Assembly (NCBI GenBank): GCA_900316115.1 | Contig: ONBN01000025.1 | Span: 1 to 32,410, forward strand | Reading direction: 5' to 3' | Length of the DNA: 32,410 nucleotides | DNA from: an uncultured Eubacteriales bacterium | Lineage (GTDB): Bacteria; Bacillota; Clostridia; Lachnospirales; Lachnospiraceae | Shown here: positions 6,454-14,262 of the stretch, piece by piece | How the letters are laid out: each line of letters begins with the position of its first letter | Numbering within the stretch: position 1 is the first letter of the stretch | Translations under genes and position numbers: made by a program | The notes under the pieces: generated by a model | The model's database searches: none | What the model saw: the letters and a program-made list of their open reading frames with translations, nothing else | What the model was told of the DNA's origin: nothing

Positions 6454-8346
6454 TCAGATTCCGAGAGCGTCACGTTTTGCTTCGATTCTCTCGATCATCA
6501 GATCGCCTAATTTATCAATGTCTTTTTCAACGGTATAAGCAGCCTCTACCCAGTCACGAACGCCGCTGGTAAGAAGCTCTGCCACCTCTGTAGATCCGGA
6601 AACATAAGGATCTACACCAAGGAAGGTATCAAGACCTGTAGCTACTACATAGTTACCGATAGATACAGCCTTCTCAGACATCCACTCCGGAGCACATCCT
6701 ACAACAGGAAGCTGGGAAATGTTAAGTCCGGAATCCTTTGCAAGCTCAGCTGCAAGGATCATCATACGGCTGATATCAACACAGGAGCCCATATGTAATA
6801 CTGGTGGGATATCTGCAAGCTCGCAAACACGTTTCAGACCTGCACCGCAAAGATCCTTTGCAGCTTTGTCCATAAGGCCTGCACGGGCTGCAGCCTGTGC
6901 GGAACATCCGGAAGCGATGATCACGATATCATTTGCGATCAGCTTCTTCATCAGTTCAATATGTGCTGTGTCCGGTCTTACTTTCGGGTTGTTGCAGCCA
7001 ACCATAGCAACTGCTCCACGGATAACACCAGAAGTAATGCACTCAATAAGAGGTTTGGTTGTACCAGTCTCATCAACCTGAGAGTTGGTAACACCGTCAA
7101 GTGTCTTAACGATAGCTTCTACAGAATATCCAACTGTTGCTTTATGCTTCAGCTGAGGAATATGTACAAGCTCCGGTCTTCTGTTCTTGAAGTTCTCACA
7201 TGCAAGCTTTACGATATTCTTAGCTGTCTCTCCTGCGTTGTCAGAATGGAACTCAATGAAATCAGAGTCTGGCATCTGGCAGATCGGAGAAGTTGTGATG
7301 AACTTGGTATGGAAGCACTTGGAAAGAGGCCCAAGAGCCGGGAAGATACACTGAACGTCAACAACGATAGCCTCACATGCACCTGTAAGCACTACGTTCT
7401 CCTGCTGCAGGAAGTTACCTGCCATCGGAATACCACGGCGCATAGCAACCTCATTGGAAGTACAGCATACACCGGATACAGTGATTCCCTTAGCGCCCAT
7501 GGATTTTGCATAATCGATCATTTCCTTGCTGTCTGCATACTCACAGATCATCTCAGAAAGGCTTGGATCATGACCATGAACAACGATATTTACATTCTCT
7601 TCAACCATAACACCAAGATTTGCTTCTGTGTCAATTGGCTTTGGTGTTCCGAACAGAACGTCAGAGAACTCAGTTCCGCACATAGAACCGCCCCATCCAT
7701 CAGAAAGTCCGTTACGAAGGGACTGACGGATCAGAGCCTCCGGCTTGCTGGTGTTACCCATATGGGTCATATGAAGAGCGCAGGAAACCTCACGGTCGAT
7801 CGCTCTTGGCTCAATGCCTGCTGCATGCCACAGATCCTGTGTATGCTGAGGAGCTCTTTTAAGCCATCTGGAATAGCCTTTGATCTTTCCATATTCTTCC
7901 TGAGCAAGTTCAGACATCTCGTGAGCAAGATCGTAAATATCTCTTCCCTCTGTCTCAACGCCCCACTCTTTTGCAATACGGATCAGCTTCTCAGGATCCT
8001 TTACCTGATAATCGCCGCCCTCTTTTGCATGGCTCAGTGTGATACAGATCTCACGGCCGTGATCAGAATGGGTAGCAGCACCGCCAGCTACGAAACGAAG
8101 GAAGTTTCTTCCTACGATACCGTGTACGTCACATCCGCAGATACCTCTGGATGCCTTTGGTGTAATACGGCATGGTCCCATGGAACAGATACGGCAACAG
8201 ACACCCTGCTCACCAAATTTACAGTGAGGAGTCTGATTCTTTACACGCATCTGCCATGCATCAGCGCCTACCTTTGCACCTGTCTCAAGAAGACGGGCTG
8301 TGGCAGCTTCAAACTCTTCCACTGTAGTCAATTTAAATTCGCTCAT
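6454..8346 (-). CDS. cooS: Nickel-dependent CO dehydrogenase catalytic subunit (CooS/AcsA)
   Basis: A 630-residue Ni-Fe-S carbon monoxide dehydrogenase that interconverts CO2 and CO. The N-terminal cluster-binding region has Cys42, 50, 51, 54, 59 and 70 (GVCCRICSMGPC then GICGC), expected to bind the D- and B-clusters. C-cluster motifs follow: a HGHD at 257-260, GVCC at 292-295, GACE at 322-325, and later GCNNP, GCSAQ and GSCVD. In this acs context it is the CODH partner of AcsB, so acsA is an equally valid symbol. ATG 8346 follows AAGGAGG. Length fits the CooS family and is somewhat shorter than the Moorella AcsA. The 138-nt upstream gap carries two hairpins. Confidence 0.95.
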   Translation of the reverse strand: MSEFKLTTVEEFEAATARLLETGAKVGADAWQMRVKNQTPHCKFGEQGVCCRICSMGPCRITPKASRGICGCDVHGIVGRNFLRFVAGGAATHSDHGREICITLSHAKEGGDYQVKDPEKLIRIAKEWGVETEGRDIYDLAHEMSELAQEEYGKIKGYSRWLKRAPQHTQDLWHAAGIEPRAIDREVSCALHMTHMGNTSKPEALIRQSLRNGLSDGWGGSMCGTEFSDVLFGTPKPIDTEANLGVMVEENVNIVVHGHDPSLSEMICEYADSKEMIDYAKSMGAKGITVSGVCCTSNEVAMRRGIPMAGNFLQQENVVLTGACEAIVVDVQCIFPALGPLSKCFHTKFITTSPICQMPDSDFIEFHSDNAGETAKNIVKLACENFKNRRPELVHIPQLKHKATVGYSVEAIVKTLDGVTNSQVDETGTTKPLIECITSGVIRGAVAMVGCNNPKVRPDTAHIELMKKLIANDIVIIASGCSAQAAARAGLMDKAAKDLCGAGLKRVCELADIPPVLHMGSCVDISRMMILAAELAKDSGLNISQLPVVGCAPEWMSEKAVSIGNYVVATGLDTFLGVDPYVSGSTEVAELLTSGVRDWVEAAYTVEKDIDKLGDLMIERIEAKRDALGI

Positions 8347-8367
8347 TATTAACCTCCTTAATGATCA

Positions 8368-8411
8368 TACATCCATGCATGAACAATTTTCAAAAGAGAA
8401 CCATGGATGTA
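8368..8411 (-). other. 10-bp hairpin upstream of cooS
   Basis: Perfect inverted repeat TACATCCATG / CATGGATGTA with a 24-nt loop, placed just before the cooS ribosome binding site in the 138-nt gap. A second, weaker hairpin (ATCCCA/TGGGAT with inner GGG/CCC, 8432-8467) lies beside it. Neither has a U-tract. They could be RNA processing or stabilising structures that set cooS levels relative to metF and cooC. The function is inferred. Confidence 0.5.
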
Positions 8412-8484
8412 CTTCTTGGGTATATTGGACGATCCCAGGGCAGGCATCCCATCCCCACCCATGGGATATTTTATTTTAAAAAAA

Positions 8485-9255
8485 TCAAAGATTTAATTTG
8501 CCGGCAATTTCACGAAGTGCTTTCTTTACAGGATTATCCTCCGGAAGCTCTACCGTGGGACGTCCCTCACAGTCAAACTCATAAACAGACTCATCCTGCG
8601 GAACCACTCCCAGAAGTGTAAGACCCTGATTCCGGATCTCTTCCTGGATCCCCTCATTCAGCTTGCCCTGTGGCGCACGGTTCACGATCAGTCCTACTGT
8701 ATCAGGATGCATGTTGCACTCCTGGATCAGCTTTGCAATACGTCCTACTGCCTGGATGCCCCTCCTGGAGCAGTCGCTTACCAGAATAGCTGTCTGCATG
8801 CTGGGCAGTACGCCTCTGCTGATATGTTCCATACCAGCTTCATTATCTACTACAAAGTAAGGATAATTGTTCTGGTATTTTGCCAGCTGTGTCTGCAGGA
8901 GGCCATTTACATAGCAATAGCAGCCTTTGCCCTGAGTCCTGCCCATAACCAGAAGGTCAAAATCATCATCCTCCACAAGTGCATCCTCAAAACGCATTTC
9001 AGCATAGTCAGCCTTGGACATACCGGCTGGGATCGGGCTTACCTTCGCCAGTTCTGCCTGTGCGATCTCTTCCCTTACATCGCCAAGAGTTGTCTCCACC
9101 TTTACGCCAAGAACCTCATTCAGATTGGAATTGGCATCTGCATCTACTGCCAGCACAGGACCTTTGCCCTGTTCGCAGAGATACTGGATCAGCATTCCGC
9201 ATAATGTGGTCTTTCCAACGCCGCCTTTACCTGCAACTGCAATAACATGTGCCAT
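8485..9255 (-). CDS. cooC: CooC-type ATPase, second paralogue
   Basis: A 256-residue MinD/CooC-family ATPase with Walker A GKGGVGKT (residues 9-16) and a Cys-x-Cys pair (Cys112, Cys114, in GKGCYCY). By family it is a nickel-insertion or maturation factor for CODH or acetyl-CoA synthase. It lies 41 nt after metF and 138 nt before cooS, so CODH is the most natural client. ATG 9255 is preceded by AGGAGG with a 10-nt gap. Outside the ATP-binding motifs and the CxC pair it is only distantly similar to the other CooC at 5662-6429, which suggests separate clients and not a recent duplication. Confidence 0.9.
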   Translation of the reverse strand: MAHVIAVAGKGGVGKTTLCGMLIQYLCEQGKGPVLAVDADANSNLNEVLGVKVETTLGDVREEIAQAELAKVSPIPAGMSKADYAEMRFEDALVEDDDFDLLVMGRTQGKGCYCYVNGLLQTQLAKYQNNYPYFVVDNEAGMEHISRGVLPSMQTAILVSDCSRRGIQAVGRIAKLIQECNMHPDTVGLIVNRAPQGKLNEGIQEEIRNQGLTLLGVVPQDESVYEFDCEGRPTVELPEDNPVKKALREIAGKLNL

Positions 9256-9296
9256 AACTTTAAATGCCTCCTGTCAATTATCATAATGCTGCAATC

Positions 9297-10229
9297 TTAT
9301 ACAAGTGTGCGAAGTCCGGATCTGTCAATGATCTCAGAAACATCTTTCCATTTGTTAAGTGCATACAGATGGATACCGTCAACACCAAGTGCACGATACT
9401 CATCGATCTGTTTGATAGTATACTCAATACCCTCTTCTTTGAATGCTTTGATCTTATCATCATAGAACATATCAAATGGCTTGCCGTCTGCATCTTTTGC
9501 TGCAAATGGATTCGGGAACAGCCAATGTCTGGAGATCAGTCTGCAAAGCTCACGATCCATTACACAGCCGTTACGTGAAAGAGCCATATTAATGGTAGCA
9601 GACATATCAAGGATCGGCATTACTCCAACATCTACAGGCATTGTAACACCGGCTTTACGGATAGCATCCAGCCAGTATTTGAACTGCTCCATATCCCAGC
9701 AAAGCTGAGTCATGATATAATCAGCACCATTGTCCTGTTTCTGTCTGAGGACTGCAATGTCACTCTCAAGGCTGCGACATGCAATGTGTCCTTCCGGAGA
9801 TCCTGCTACAGCGATCTCAAATTTATCGCCGTACTGGTCACGAACAAACTTAACAAGGTCTGTTGCATAATCAAAATCACCGCAGGTAGTAGTCTCGCCA
9901 AGGGGAATATCTCCACGAAGTGCAAGCATATGATCAACGCCCTCTTCCAGATACTGATCCAGCTGAGCTTTGATACCGTCTTTTGTATTCTTAATAACTG
10001 TAAAATGTGTTACAGGGATAGTACCTGCATTCTTGATCATCTGGCACACTTCTCTGTTGGCACCTACATTTCCGCCGCCTGCACCATATGTACAGGAAAT
10101 GTACTCCGGATGATATTTCATCAGGTGCTCAATCGTTCCAGGAAGATTTGCCATTCCTTTTTCCGTCTTCGGTGGGAAAAGTTCGAAGGACAGCAGCATC
10201 TTTTCTTTCATTGCTTCTGATAATTTCAT
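9297..10229 (-). CDS. metF: Methylenetetrahydrofolate reductase MetF
   Basis: A 310-residue 5,10-methylene-THF reductase, which makes methyl-THF, the methyl donor for the corrinoid protein. Visible family signatures are SFELFPPK near the N-terminus (its Glu16 corresponds to the catalytic Glu of MetF proteins), a YISCTYGAGG block, and a C-terminal barrel ending in GIHLYALNK. I chose ATG 10229 over upstream in-frame starts because GTGGAGG lies 8 nt before it and the extra 31 residues do not resemble the family. No metV-like zinc-protein gene accompanies it in the window. Its position between cooT and cooC places methyl-branch and carbonyl-branch genes in one operon. Confidence 0.93.
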   Translation of the reverse strand: MKLSEAMKEKMLLSFELFPPKTEKGMANLPGTIEHLMKYHPEYISCTYGAGGGNVGANREVCQMIKNAGTIPVTHFTVIKNTKDGIKAQLDQYLEEGVDHMLALRGDIPLGETTTCGDFDYATDLVKFVRDQYGDKFEIAVAGSPEGHIACRSLESDIAVLRQKQDNGADYIMTQLCWDMEQFKYWLDAIRKAGVTMPVDVGVMPILDMSATINMALSRNGCVMDRELCRLISRHWLFPNPFAAKDADGKPFDMFYDDKIKAFKEEGIEYTIKQIDEYRALGVDGIHLYALNKWKDVSEIIDRSGLRTLV

Positions 10230-10304
10230 TTTACATACCTCCACGTATTTTATTTGCTTTATATAACTAAAGGTCAAAAAGCCCTTATTACCTGTTATTA
10301 TGAT

Positions 10305-10338
10305 CCGCATTCGCCCCAGCAATCCTGTAGGAATGCGG
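10305..10338 (-). other. Hairpin between cooT and metF
   Basis: CCGCATTC and GAATGCGG form an 8-bp stem around an 18-nt loop in the 122-nt cooT-metF gap. A shorter AGCCA/TGGCT hairpin overlaps the cooT stop (10340-10353). There is no U-tract, so this is more likely a processing or stability element than a terminator. Confidence 0.45.
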
Positions 10339-10351
10339 AAGCCATGACTGG

Positions 10352-10534
10352 CTAATCACATTTTACCTTAACAATACTGTTGGCAAGATCTACCATAAGG
10401 ATACTGCCTTCTACAATGCGCTCATCCCCCATGATATCACGAAGAACAAGCTTATCGCCATCTACATCAATACGGCTTACATTTTTGAAGATCACTGAAT
10501 CATCACTCTGTTTGTAAACGGTTGCAAGACACAT
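10352..10534 (-). CDS. cooT: CooT-family nickel-binding protein
   Basis: A 60-residue protein starting MCLATVY, matching the small CooT family whose N-terminal Cys2 helps bind nickel in a dimer and which supports CODH maturation. A small beta-barrel-like pattern follows, with DGDKLVLRDI and GSILMVDLAN. The ATG at 10534 is chosen because AGGAGG lies 9 nt upstream and because this start places Cys at position 2, as the family requires. It lies downstream of a His-rich protein and upstream of metF and the CODH genes, which supports a role in nickel delivery. Biochemical function is transferred from the family and is not shown here. Confidence 0.85.
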   Translation of the reverse strand: MCLATVYKQSDDSVIFKNVSRIDVDGDKLVLRDIMGDERIVEGSILMVDLANSIVKVKCD

Positions 10535-10557
10535 AGTCAAACGCCTCCTTAATATTC

Positions 10558-10577
10558 GCAGCTGTAAAAACAGCCGC
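10558..10577 (-). other. Hairpin between the His-rich gene and cooT
   Basis: GCGGCTGT-TTTT-ACAGCTGC gives an 8-bp stem with one G-U pair in the 82-nt gap before cooT. No U-tract follows on the minus strand, so I read it as an intercistronic RNA structure. Confidence 0.45.
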
Positions 10578-10616
10578 TTTGCAACAACCGTGCTTATGCA
10601 CCCACTGTCATAATTG

Positions 10617-11015
10617 TTATTTGCTGATCTCTTCTTTTACAAGAGTAAGGGCAAGTCCAAGACGCATATTCCCTTTCTGAAAATCAGAAACTCCCTCGCG
10701 GATGGTCTTTGCAGCTGCAGCCATGCCCATCTTCTCTAAATTGTCTGCCATCTGATCCAACTCTGCTGCATGGTGTTCATTATGCTGCAGCATATAAGTA
10801 AGAAGTGCTACTGTTTCATTCTTGCAGTCGCCTCCCTGGCAGGATGTACAATGGTCACCGCACTGCTGACCCTCCCCGTGTGTATGGTCATGCTCTTCTC
10901 CGTGCTCATGTGTATGTGTATGGAAATGGCTCACTCCGTCCGCATGTGTATGCTCATGTGTATGCTCATGTCCATGCTGTACAAGATTGCCATTTTCGTC
11001 TTTAATCAAGTGCAT
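10617..11015 (-). CDS. His-rich metal-binding protein at the head of the CODH/ACS operon
   Basis: A 132-residue soluble protein with no signal peptide. Residues 2-46 contain 15 histidines, mostly in H-x-H runs (HGHEHTHEHTH and HFHTHTHEH). Residues 52-64 hold four cysteines (CGDHCTSCQGGDC), and residues 66-132 look like a helical domain with LLTYMLQHNEHHAAEL. The start ATG 11015 is preceded by AAAGGAG with 7-nt spacing; an in-frame start at 11042 has no such site. The combination suggests nickel (or cobalt or zinc) binding and storage. Next to cooT and cooC a nickel role analogous to CooJ is plausible, but I see no sequence evidence of homology to CooJ. It is the first gene after the operon promoter. 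Confidence 0.85.
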   Translation of the reverse strand: MHLIKDENGNLVQHGHEHTHEHTHADGVSHFHTHTHEHGEEHDHTHGEGQQCGDHCTSCQGGDCKNETVALLTYMLQHNEHHAAELDQMADNLEKMGMAAAAKTIREGVSDFQKGNMRLGLALTLVKEEISK

Positions 11016-11082
11016 GTGTATGCTCCTTTCTCTTTGCCCCACAAAAGGGCAGACTTATGACATTATTTTATCAATTATCATC

Positions 11083-11111
11083 ATTATACAACCTTTTCAA
11101 CCCGTTATCAA
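11083..11111 (-). promoter_or_regulatory. Sigma-A promoter of the CODH/ACS operon
   Basis: On the minus strand TTGATA (11111-11106), a 17-nt spacer and a perfect TATAAT (11088-11083) form a near-consensus promoter. Transcription would start near 11076, giving a leader of about 60 nt to the His-rich gene. No known riboswitch or clear operator is recognisable. It is the only strong promoter I see for the operon. Confidence 0.8.
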
Positions 11112-11238
11112 GGAATATTCACTGAATTTTAAACAAATATTGCATTTTTTAATGTGCATTTCTATTCTTTTTTACTTAATCACTTTACCTTGCTGATATG
11201 TTCGTTTTCTTTTTAACAATCTTTTTCAAAAAAATATT
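11112..11238. other. AT-rich spacer upstream of the CODH/ACS promoter
   Basis: A very AT-rich stretch with poly-A and poly-T runs between the promoter and repeat copy 2. It could act as an UP-element-like region or hold a regulator site, but no palindromic operator is obvious. It contains the 3' end of the possible small frame that starts in the repeat. Confidence 0.4.
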
Positions 11239-11293
11239 CAAGAATGCCTCCGCATTCTTGCTGCGAGGTGCGCGTCATGCAATTGCATGACAT
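11213..11293 (-). CDS. Possible 26-residue small frame in repeat copy 2
   Basis: Starts at ATG 11293 after an AGGAG motif and reads MSCNCMTRTSQQECGGIL, then EYFFEKDC, before TAA. The first 18 residues match the small frame of repeat copy 1 with two substitutions (Cys for Tyr at 5, Gly for Arg at 15). The C-terminal tail is unrelated because it runs into flanking DNA. I do not recognise the peptide and cannot exclude that it only reflects repeat sequence. Confidence 0.25.
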   Translation of the reverse strand: MSCNCMTRTSQQECGGILEYFFEKDC

Positions 11294-11417
11294 ACTTCTC
11301 CTGCGCACCTCTGCAATCCTGCCGGAGGCTATATCAGCTGGGGGATTGACTCCCACCACTGATACCAGCTTGTTGCTCACCACCTATAGAGGTGGGAGGC
11401 ATCTCCCAGCTGATATA
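11239..11417. repeat. Dispersed palindromic repeat, copy 2 (long form)
   Basis: Second copy of the repeat at 3210-3335, with the same three palindromes in the same order. Here the inner hairpin is a perfect 18-nt palindrome (GTCATGCAATTGCATGAC). The last hairpin (TATATCAGCTGGG at 11330, partner ending at 11417) has a loop 53 nt longer than in copy 1, and the extra loop carries its own CCACCT/AGGTGG stem. It lies between the pckA terminator and the CODH/ACS promoter and encodes no transposase. Confidence 0.85.
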
Positions 11418-11438
11418 CTTAAGATTCGGCAGCATCAT

Positions 11439-11500
11439 AAAAAAGCCTTCCCCACTGGTATCCCGGATAAATATCCAGGACAGCCAGAGGAAGGAAGGCC
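11439..11500 (-). terminator. Rho-independent terminator of pckA
   Basis: On the minus strand GGCCTTCC pairs with GGAAGGC, enclosing a further stem (TCCTGGAT with ATCCGGGA, and CTGG with CCAG), and is followed directly by six U residues. It begins about 33 nt after the pckA stop. Confidence 0.85.
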
Positions 11501-11532
11501 TTTATCAATTCTGTGTCGATTCAGAAATCACA

Positions 11533-13137
11533 TTATTTCTCAGGACCTGCAGATACAAGTGCTTTACCAGCTGCATTTCCTTCATATTTAGCAAAGTTCT
11601 TAACAAATCTGTCAGCCAGATCTTTTGCCTTTGTCTCCCACTCAGAAGCATCTGCATAGGTATCTCTTGGATCAAGGATAGCCGGATCAACTCCCGGAAG
11701 CTCTGTAGGAACCTCAAAGTTGAAGTATGGGATCTTCTTAGTAGGCGCATTCAGGATGTCACCGTTCAGGATCGCATCAATGATACCACGGGTATCTTTG
11801 ATAGAAATACGTTTACCTGTTCCGTTCCAGCCTGTGTTAACAAGGTATGCTTTAGCGCCGCTCTTCTCCATCTTCTTAACAAGCTCTTCTGCATATTTGG
11901 TAGGATGCAGCTCCAGGAATGCCTGGCCGAAGCATGCGGAGAATGTAGGTGTAGGCTCTGTGATACCACGCTCTGTACCAGCAAGCTTAGCAGTAAATCC
12001 GGAAAGGAAGTAATACTGTGTCTGCTCTGGTGTAAGAACAGATACTGGCGGCAGTACACCAAATGCATCAGCAGAAAGGAAGATCACATTCTTAGCAGCC
12101 GGTGCAGAAGAAATCGGGCGAACAATATTCTTAATGTGGTTGATCGGATAAGATACACGGGTATTCTCTGTAACGCTCTTATCAGCGAAATCAATCTTTC
12201 CATCTTTATCAAGTGTTACGTTCTCAAGAAGAGCGTTACGTTTGATCGCATTGTAGATATCCGGCTCAGACTCTTTATCAAGGTTGATAACCTTTGCATA
12301 GCAGCCGCCCTCGAAGTTGAATACTCCGTTGTCATCCCAGCCATGCTCATCATCACCGATCAGAAGACGCTTAGGATCTGTGGAAAGTGTAGTCTTACCT
12401 GTTCCGGAAAGTCCGAAGAAGATAGCTGTATTCTCACCGTCCATATCTGTGTTTGCGGAGCAGTGCATGGAAGCAATGCCCTTCAGCGGCAGATAGTAGT
12501 TCATCATGGAGAACATACCTTTCTTCATCTCTCCGCCGTACCATGTATTAACGATTACCTGCTCACGGCTTGTGATGTTGAACATAACAGCTGTCTCAGA
12601 GTTAAGACCCAGCTCTTTAAAGTTCTCAACCTTTGCCTTGGAAGCATTGTAAACAACAAAATCAGGCTCGAAATCTTTCAGTTCTTCTTCTGTTGGCTGA
12701 ATGAACATATTTGTTACAAAGTGAGCCTGCCAAGCAACCTCAACGATAAAACGGATAGCCATACGTGTGTCTTTGTTTGCGCCGCAGAATGCATCTACAA
12801 CATACAGTTTCTTATTGGAAAGCTCCTTCTGAGCGATCTCTTTAACTGCCTGCCATGCTTCCTGTGTTGCAGGATGGTTATCATTCTTATACTCGTCGGA
12901 TGTCCACCATACAGTGTCCTTGGAATTCTCATCCATAACGATATACTTATCTTTAGGAGAACGTCCTGTATAAATACCGGTCATTACGTCCACTGCCCCA
13001 AGCTCGCTGACCTGACCTTTTTCAAAACCTTCAAGTTCCGGCTTTGTTTCCTCTTCAAACAACATCTCATAAGAAGGGTTGTACACAATCTCAGTAGTTC
13101 CTGTAATGCCGTATTTTGTTAAATCGATTCCAGCCAT
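11533..13137 (-). CDS. pckA: Phosphoenolpyruvate carboxykinase (ATP)
   Basis: A 534-residue ATP-type PEP carboxykinase, which interconverts oxaloacetate plus ATP with PEP, CO2 and ADP in the cytoplasm. The P-loop GLSGTGKT is at residues 242-249, the metal-binding kinase-2 motif LIGDDEHGW at 259-267, and the substrate-binding TGRSPKDK at 57-64. Length matches the family (about 530-540). ATG 13137 follows AGAGGT with 9-nt spacing. It is a single-gene unit with its own promoter and terminator. In a gut anaerobe it may run in the PEP-carboxylating direction for succinate or in gluconeogenesis; the sequence cannot decide this. Confidence 0.97.
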   Translation of the reverse strand: MAGIDLTKYGITGTTEIVYNPSYEMLFEEETKPELEGFEKGQVSELGAVDVMTGIYTGRSPKDKYIVMDENSKDTVWWTSDEYKNDNHPATQEAWQAVKEIAQKELSNKKLYVVDAFCGANKDTRMAIRFIVEVAWQAHFVTNMFIQPTEEELKDFEPDFVVYNASKAKVENFKELGLNSETAVMFNITSREQVIVNTWYGGEMKKGMFSMMNYYLPLKGIASMHCSANTDMDGENTAIFFGLSGTGKTTLSTDPKRLLIGDDEHGWDDNGVFNFEGGCYAKVINLDKESEPDIYNAIKRNALLENVTLDKDGKIDFADKSVTENTRVSYPINHIKNIVRPISSAPAAKNVIFLSADAFGVLPPVSVLTPEQTQYYFLSGFTAKLAGTERGITEPTPTFSACFGQAFLELHPTKYAEELVKKMEKSGAKAYLVNTGWNGTGKRISIKDTRGIIDAILNGDILNAPTKKIPYFNFEVPTELPGVDPAILDPRDTYADASEWETKAKDLADRFVKNFAKYEGNAAGKALVSAGPEK

Positions 13138-13172
13138 CTTACATTTACCTCTTTCTTCAAATATTGTTTATT

Positions 13173-13213
13173 TACCTGTTACGCAGGTATGTGATATCTT
13201 TTTAACGATATCA
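13173..13213 (-). promoter_or_regulatory. Two small hairpins in the pckA leader
   Basis: The untranslated leader of pckA contains ACCTG/CAGGT (13174-13188) and TGATATC/GATATCA (13192-13213) hairpins between the promoter and the ribosome binding site. They could influence message stability. No known riboswitch fold is recognisable. Confidence 0.4.
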
Positions 13214-13248
13214 TTGCAAAGAAGTACCTTGTTCCTTCTTTGGTTATT

Positions 13249-13276
13249 ATTATACATAATAAAAGAATAAAATCAA
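13249..13276 (-). promoter_or_regulatory. Sigma-A promoter of pckA
   Basis: Minus-strand TTGATT (13276-13271), a 16-nt spacer and TATAAT (13254-13249). It predicts a leader of roughly 105 nt to the pckA start. Confidence 0.75.
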
Positions 13277-13337
13277 CCAAAAAATACATTTTTTTTCTTT
13301 CAACTATATTTGACTGTAGTAGTTTTTTAATAGAATT

Positions 13338-13369
13338 GAGTTAACTCTTTCACATTTCTATGTTATACT
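13338..13369 (+). promoter_or_regulatory. Promoter of the aldo/keto reductase gene with overlapping palindrome
   Basis: Plus-strand TTAACT (13341-13346), a 17-nt spacer and TATACT (13364-13369). The -35 box is embedded in a perfect 10-nt palindrome GAGTTAACTC (13338-13347), which could be an operator. The promoter is divergent from that of pckA, about 65 bp away. Confidence 0.55.
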
Positions 13370-13422
13370 AATACATGAATTTAGTGCAGCTTCCGCACAT
13401 GTATTGAGGAGGATTGATTGAT

Positions 13423-14247
13423 TTGAGAACAACTGTTTTTCTTAACAACGACAGAGAAATGCCCCTTCTTGGGCTTGGCGTTTATAAAACAGAAGATTCA
13501 GAAGCAGAAACTGCCATTAATGCCGCCGTAAAGGCCGGCTACCGACTGATCGATACTGCTTCTGTATACAAAAATGAAGAAAGTGTTGGCAAGGCCATTG
13601 CTAAATGCGGCATCCCAAGGAAGGACCTTTTTATCACCAGTAAAGTATGGAATACTGCCCAGCGCCTGGGTGATATTGACGGTGCCTTTTACAGAAGCCT
13701 GGAAAGGCTGAAACTGGATTATGTGGATCTGTATCTGATCCACTGGCCGGTACCCGGCTGCTATCTTGGCACCTGGCAGGCTTTGGAGAAGATTCTGGAT
13801 TCCGGACGTGCCCTTTCTATTGGAGTAAGCAATTTCCAGATCCACCATCTGGAAGAGCTTAAGAAGGTTTCCGGCATCATCCCGGCAGTGAATCAGATCG
13901 AATGCCATCCATTATGTTATCCCAAAGAGCTGATCGAATATTGTGAATCCGAAGGCATACAGGTACAGGCCTATGCCCCGCTGGCAAGAGGAGCTTATTT
14001 TGACAATGATGTGATGTGTGTTCTTGCCACGAAATATGCCCGTACCCCAGCGCAGATCGGTCTTCGCTGGGCCACCCAGAAGGGCATCAGCGTGATCCCC
14101 AAGTCTGTTCACCCGGATCGGATTGCTTCCAATGGCAATATTTTTGATTTTACCATCGAAGATGAAGACATGGCTATCATTGATACATTAAACGAAGACT
14201 TCCACAGTTCCCATGTACCGGAAGACCTGCGGGATGTGATCTTCTAA
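13423..14247 (+). CDS. Aldo/keto reductase
   Basis: A 274-residue cytoplasmic NAD(P)H-dependent oxidoreductase of the aldo/keto reductase superfamily. The catalytic tetrad is visible in order: Asp in RLIDTASVY, Tyr in the same motif, Lys in FITSKVW, and His in LYLIHWP. The C-terminal cofactor-binding segment (SVIPKSVHPDRI) is present. It resembles bacterial 2,5-diketo-gluconate reductase-like members, but the substrate cannot be assigned. I prefer TTG 13423, because the GAGGAGG site ends 10 nt before it, whereas the upstream TTG 13414 is only one nt from that site. It is a single-gene unit with its own promoter, convergent with gpsA. Confidence 0.93.
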   Translation: MRTTVFLNNDREMPLLGLGVYKTEDSEAETAINAAVKAGYRLIDTASVYKNEESVGKAIAKCGIPRKDLFITSKVWNTAQRLGDIDGAFYRSLERLKLDYVDLYLIHWPVPGCYLGTWQALEKILDSGRALSIGVSNFQIHHLEELKKVSGIIPAVNQIECHPLCYPKELIEYCESEGIQVQAYAPLARGAYFDNDVMCVLATKYARTPAQIGLRWATQKGISVIPKSVHPDRIASNGNIFDFTIEDEDMAIIDTLNEDFHSSHVPEDLRDVIF

Positions 14248-14262
14248 CACATATTTAAAGCA

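Noticed and set aside
6961-8352. A 463-codon open frame on the plus strand opposite cooS
   Set aside because: It lies antisense to an intact CO dehydrogenase gene, has no recognisable domain, and has no upstream promoter or ribosome binding site.
11016-11082. Cobalamin or nickel riboswitch in the leader of the CODH/ACS operon
   Set aside because: The leader is only about 60 nt and lacks the conserved B12-box or NiCo-type junction motifs.
11205-11225. TTGTTAAAAAG-like sequence as a Rex redox-sensor site upstream of the acs promoter
   Set aside because: Only one half-site matches the usual TTGTTAA-n-TTAACAA pattern, and it lies more than 100 bp from the promoter.
11392-13122. A 576-codon open frame on the plus strand opposite pckA
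   Set aside because: It is the mirror of a well-recognised gene, has no family resemblance and no ribosome binding site, and its Cys- and Ile-rich composition is typical of an antisense frame.
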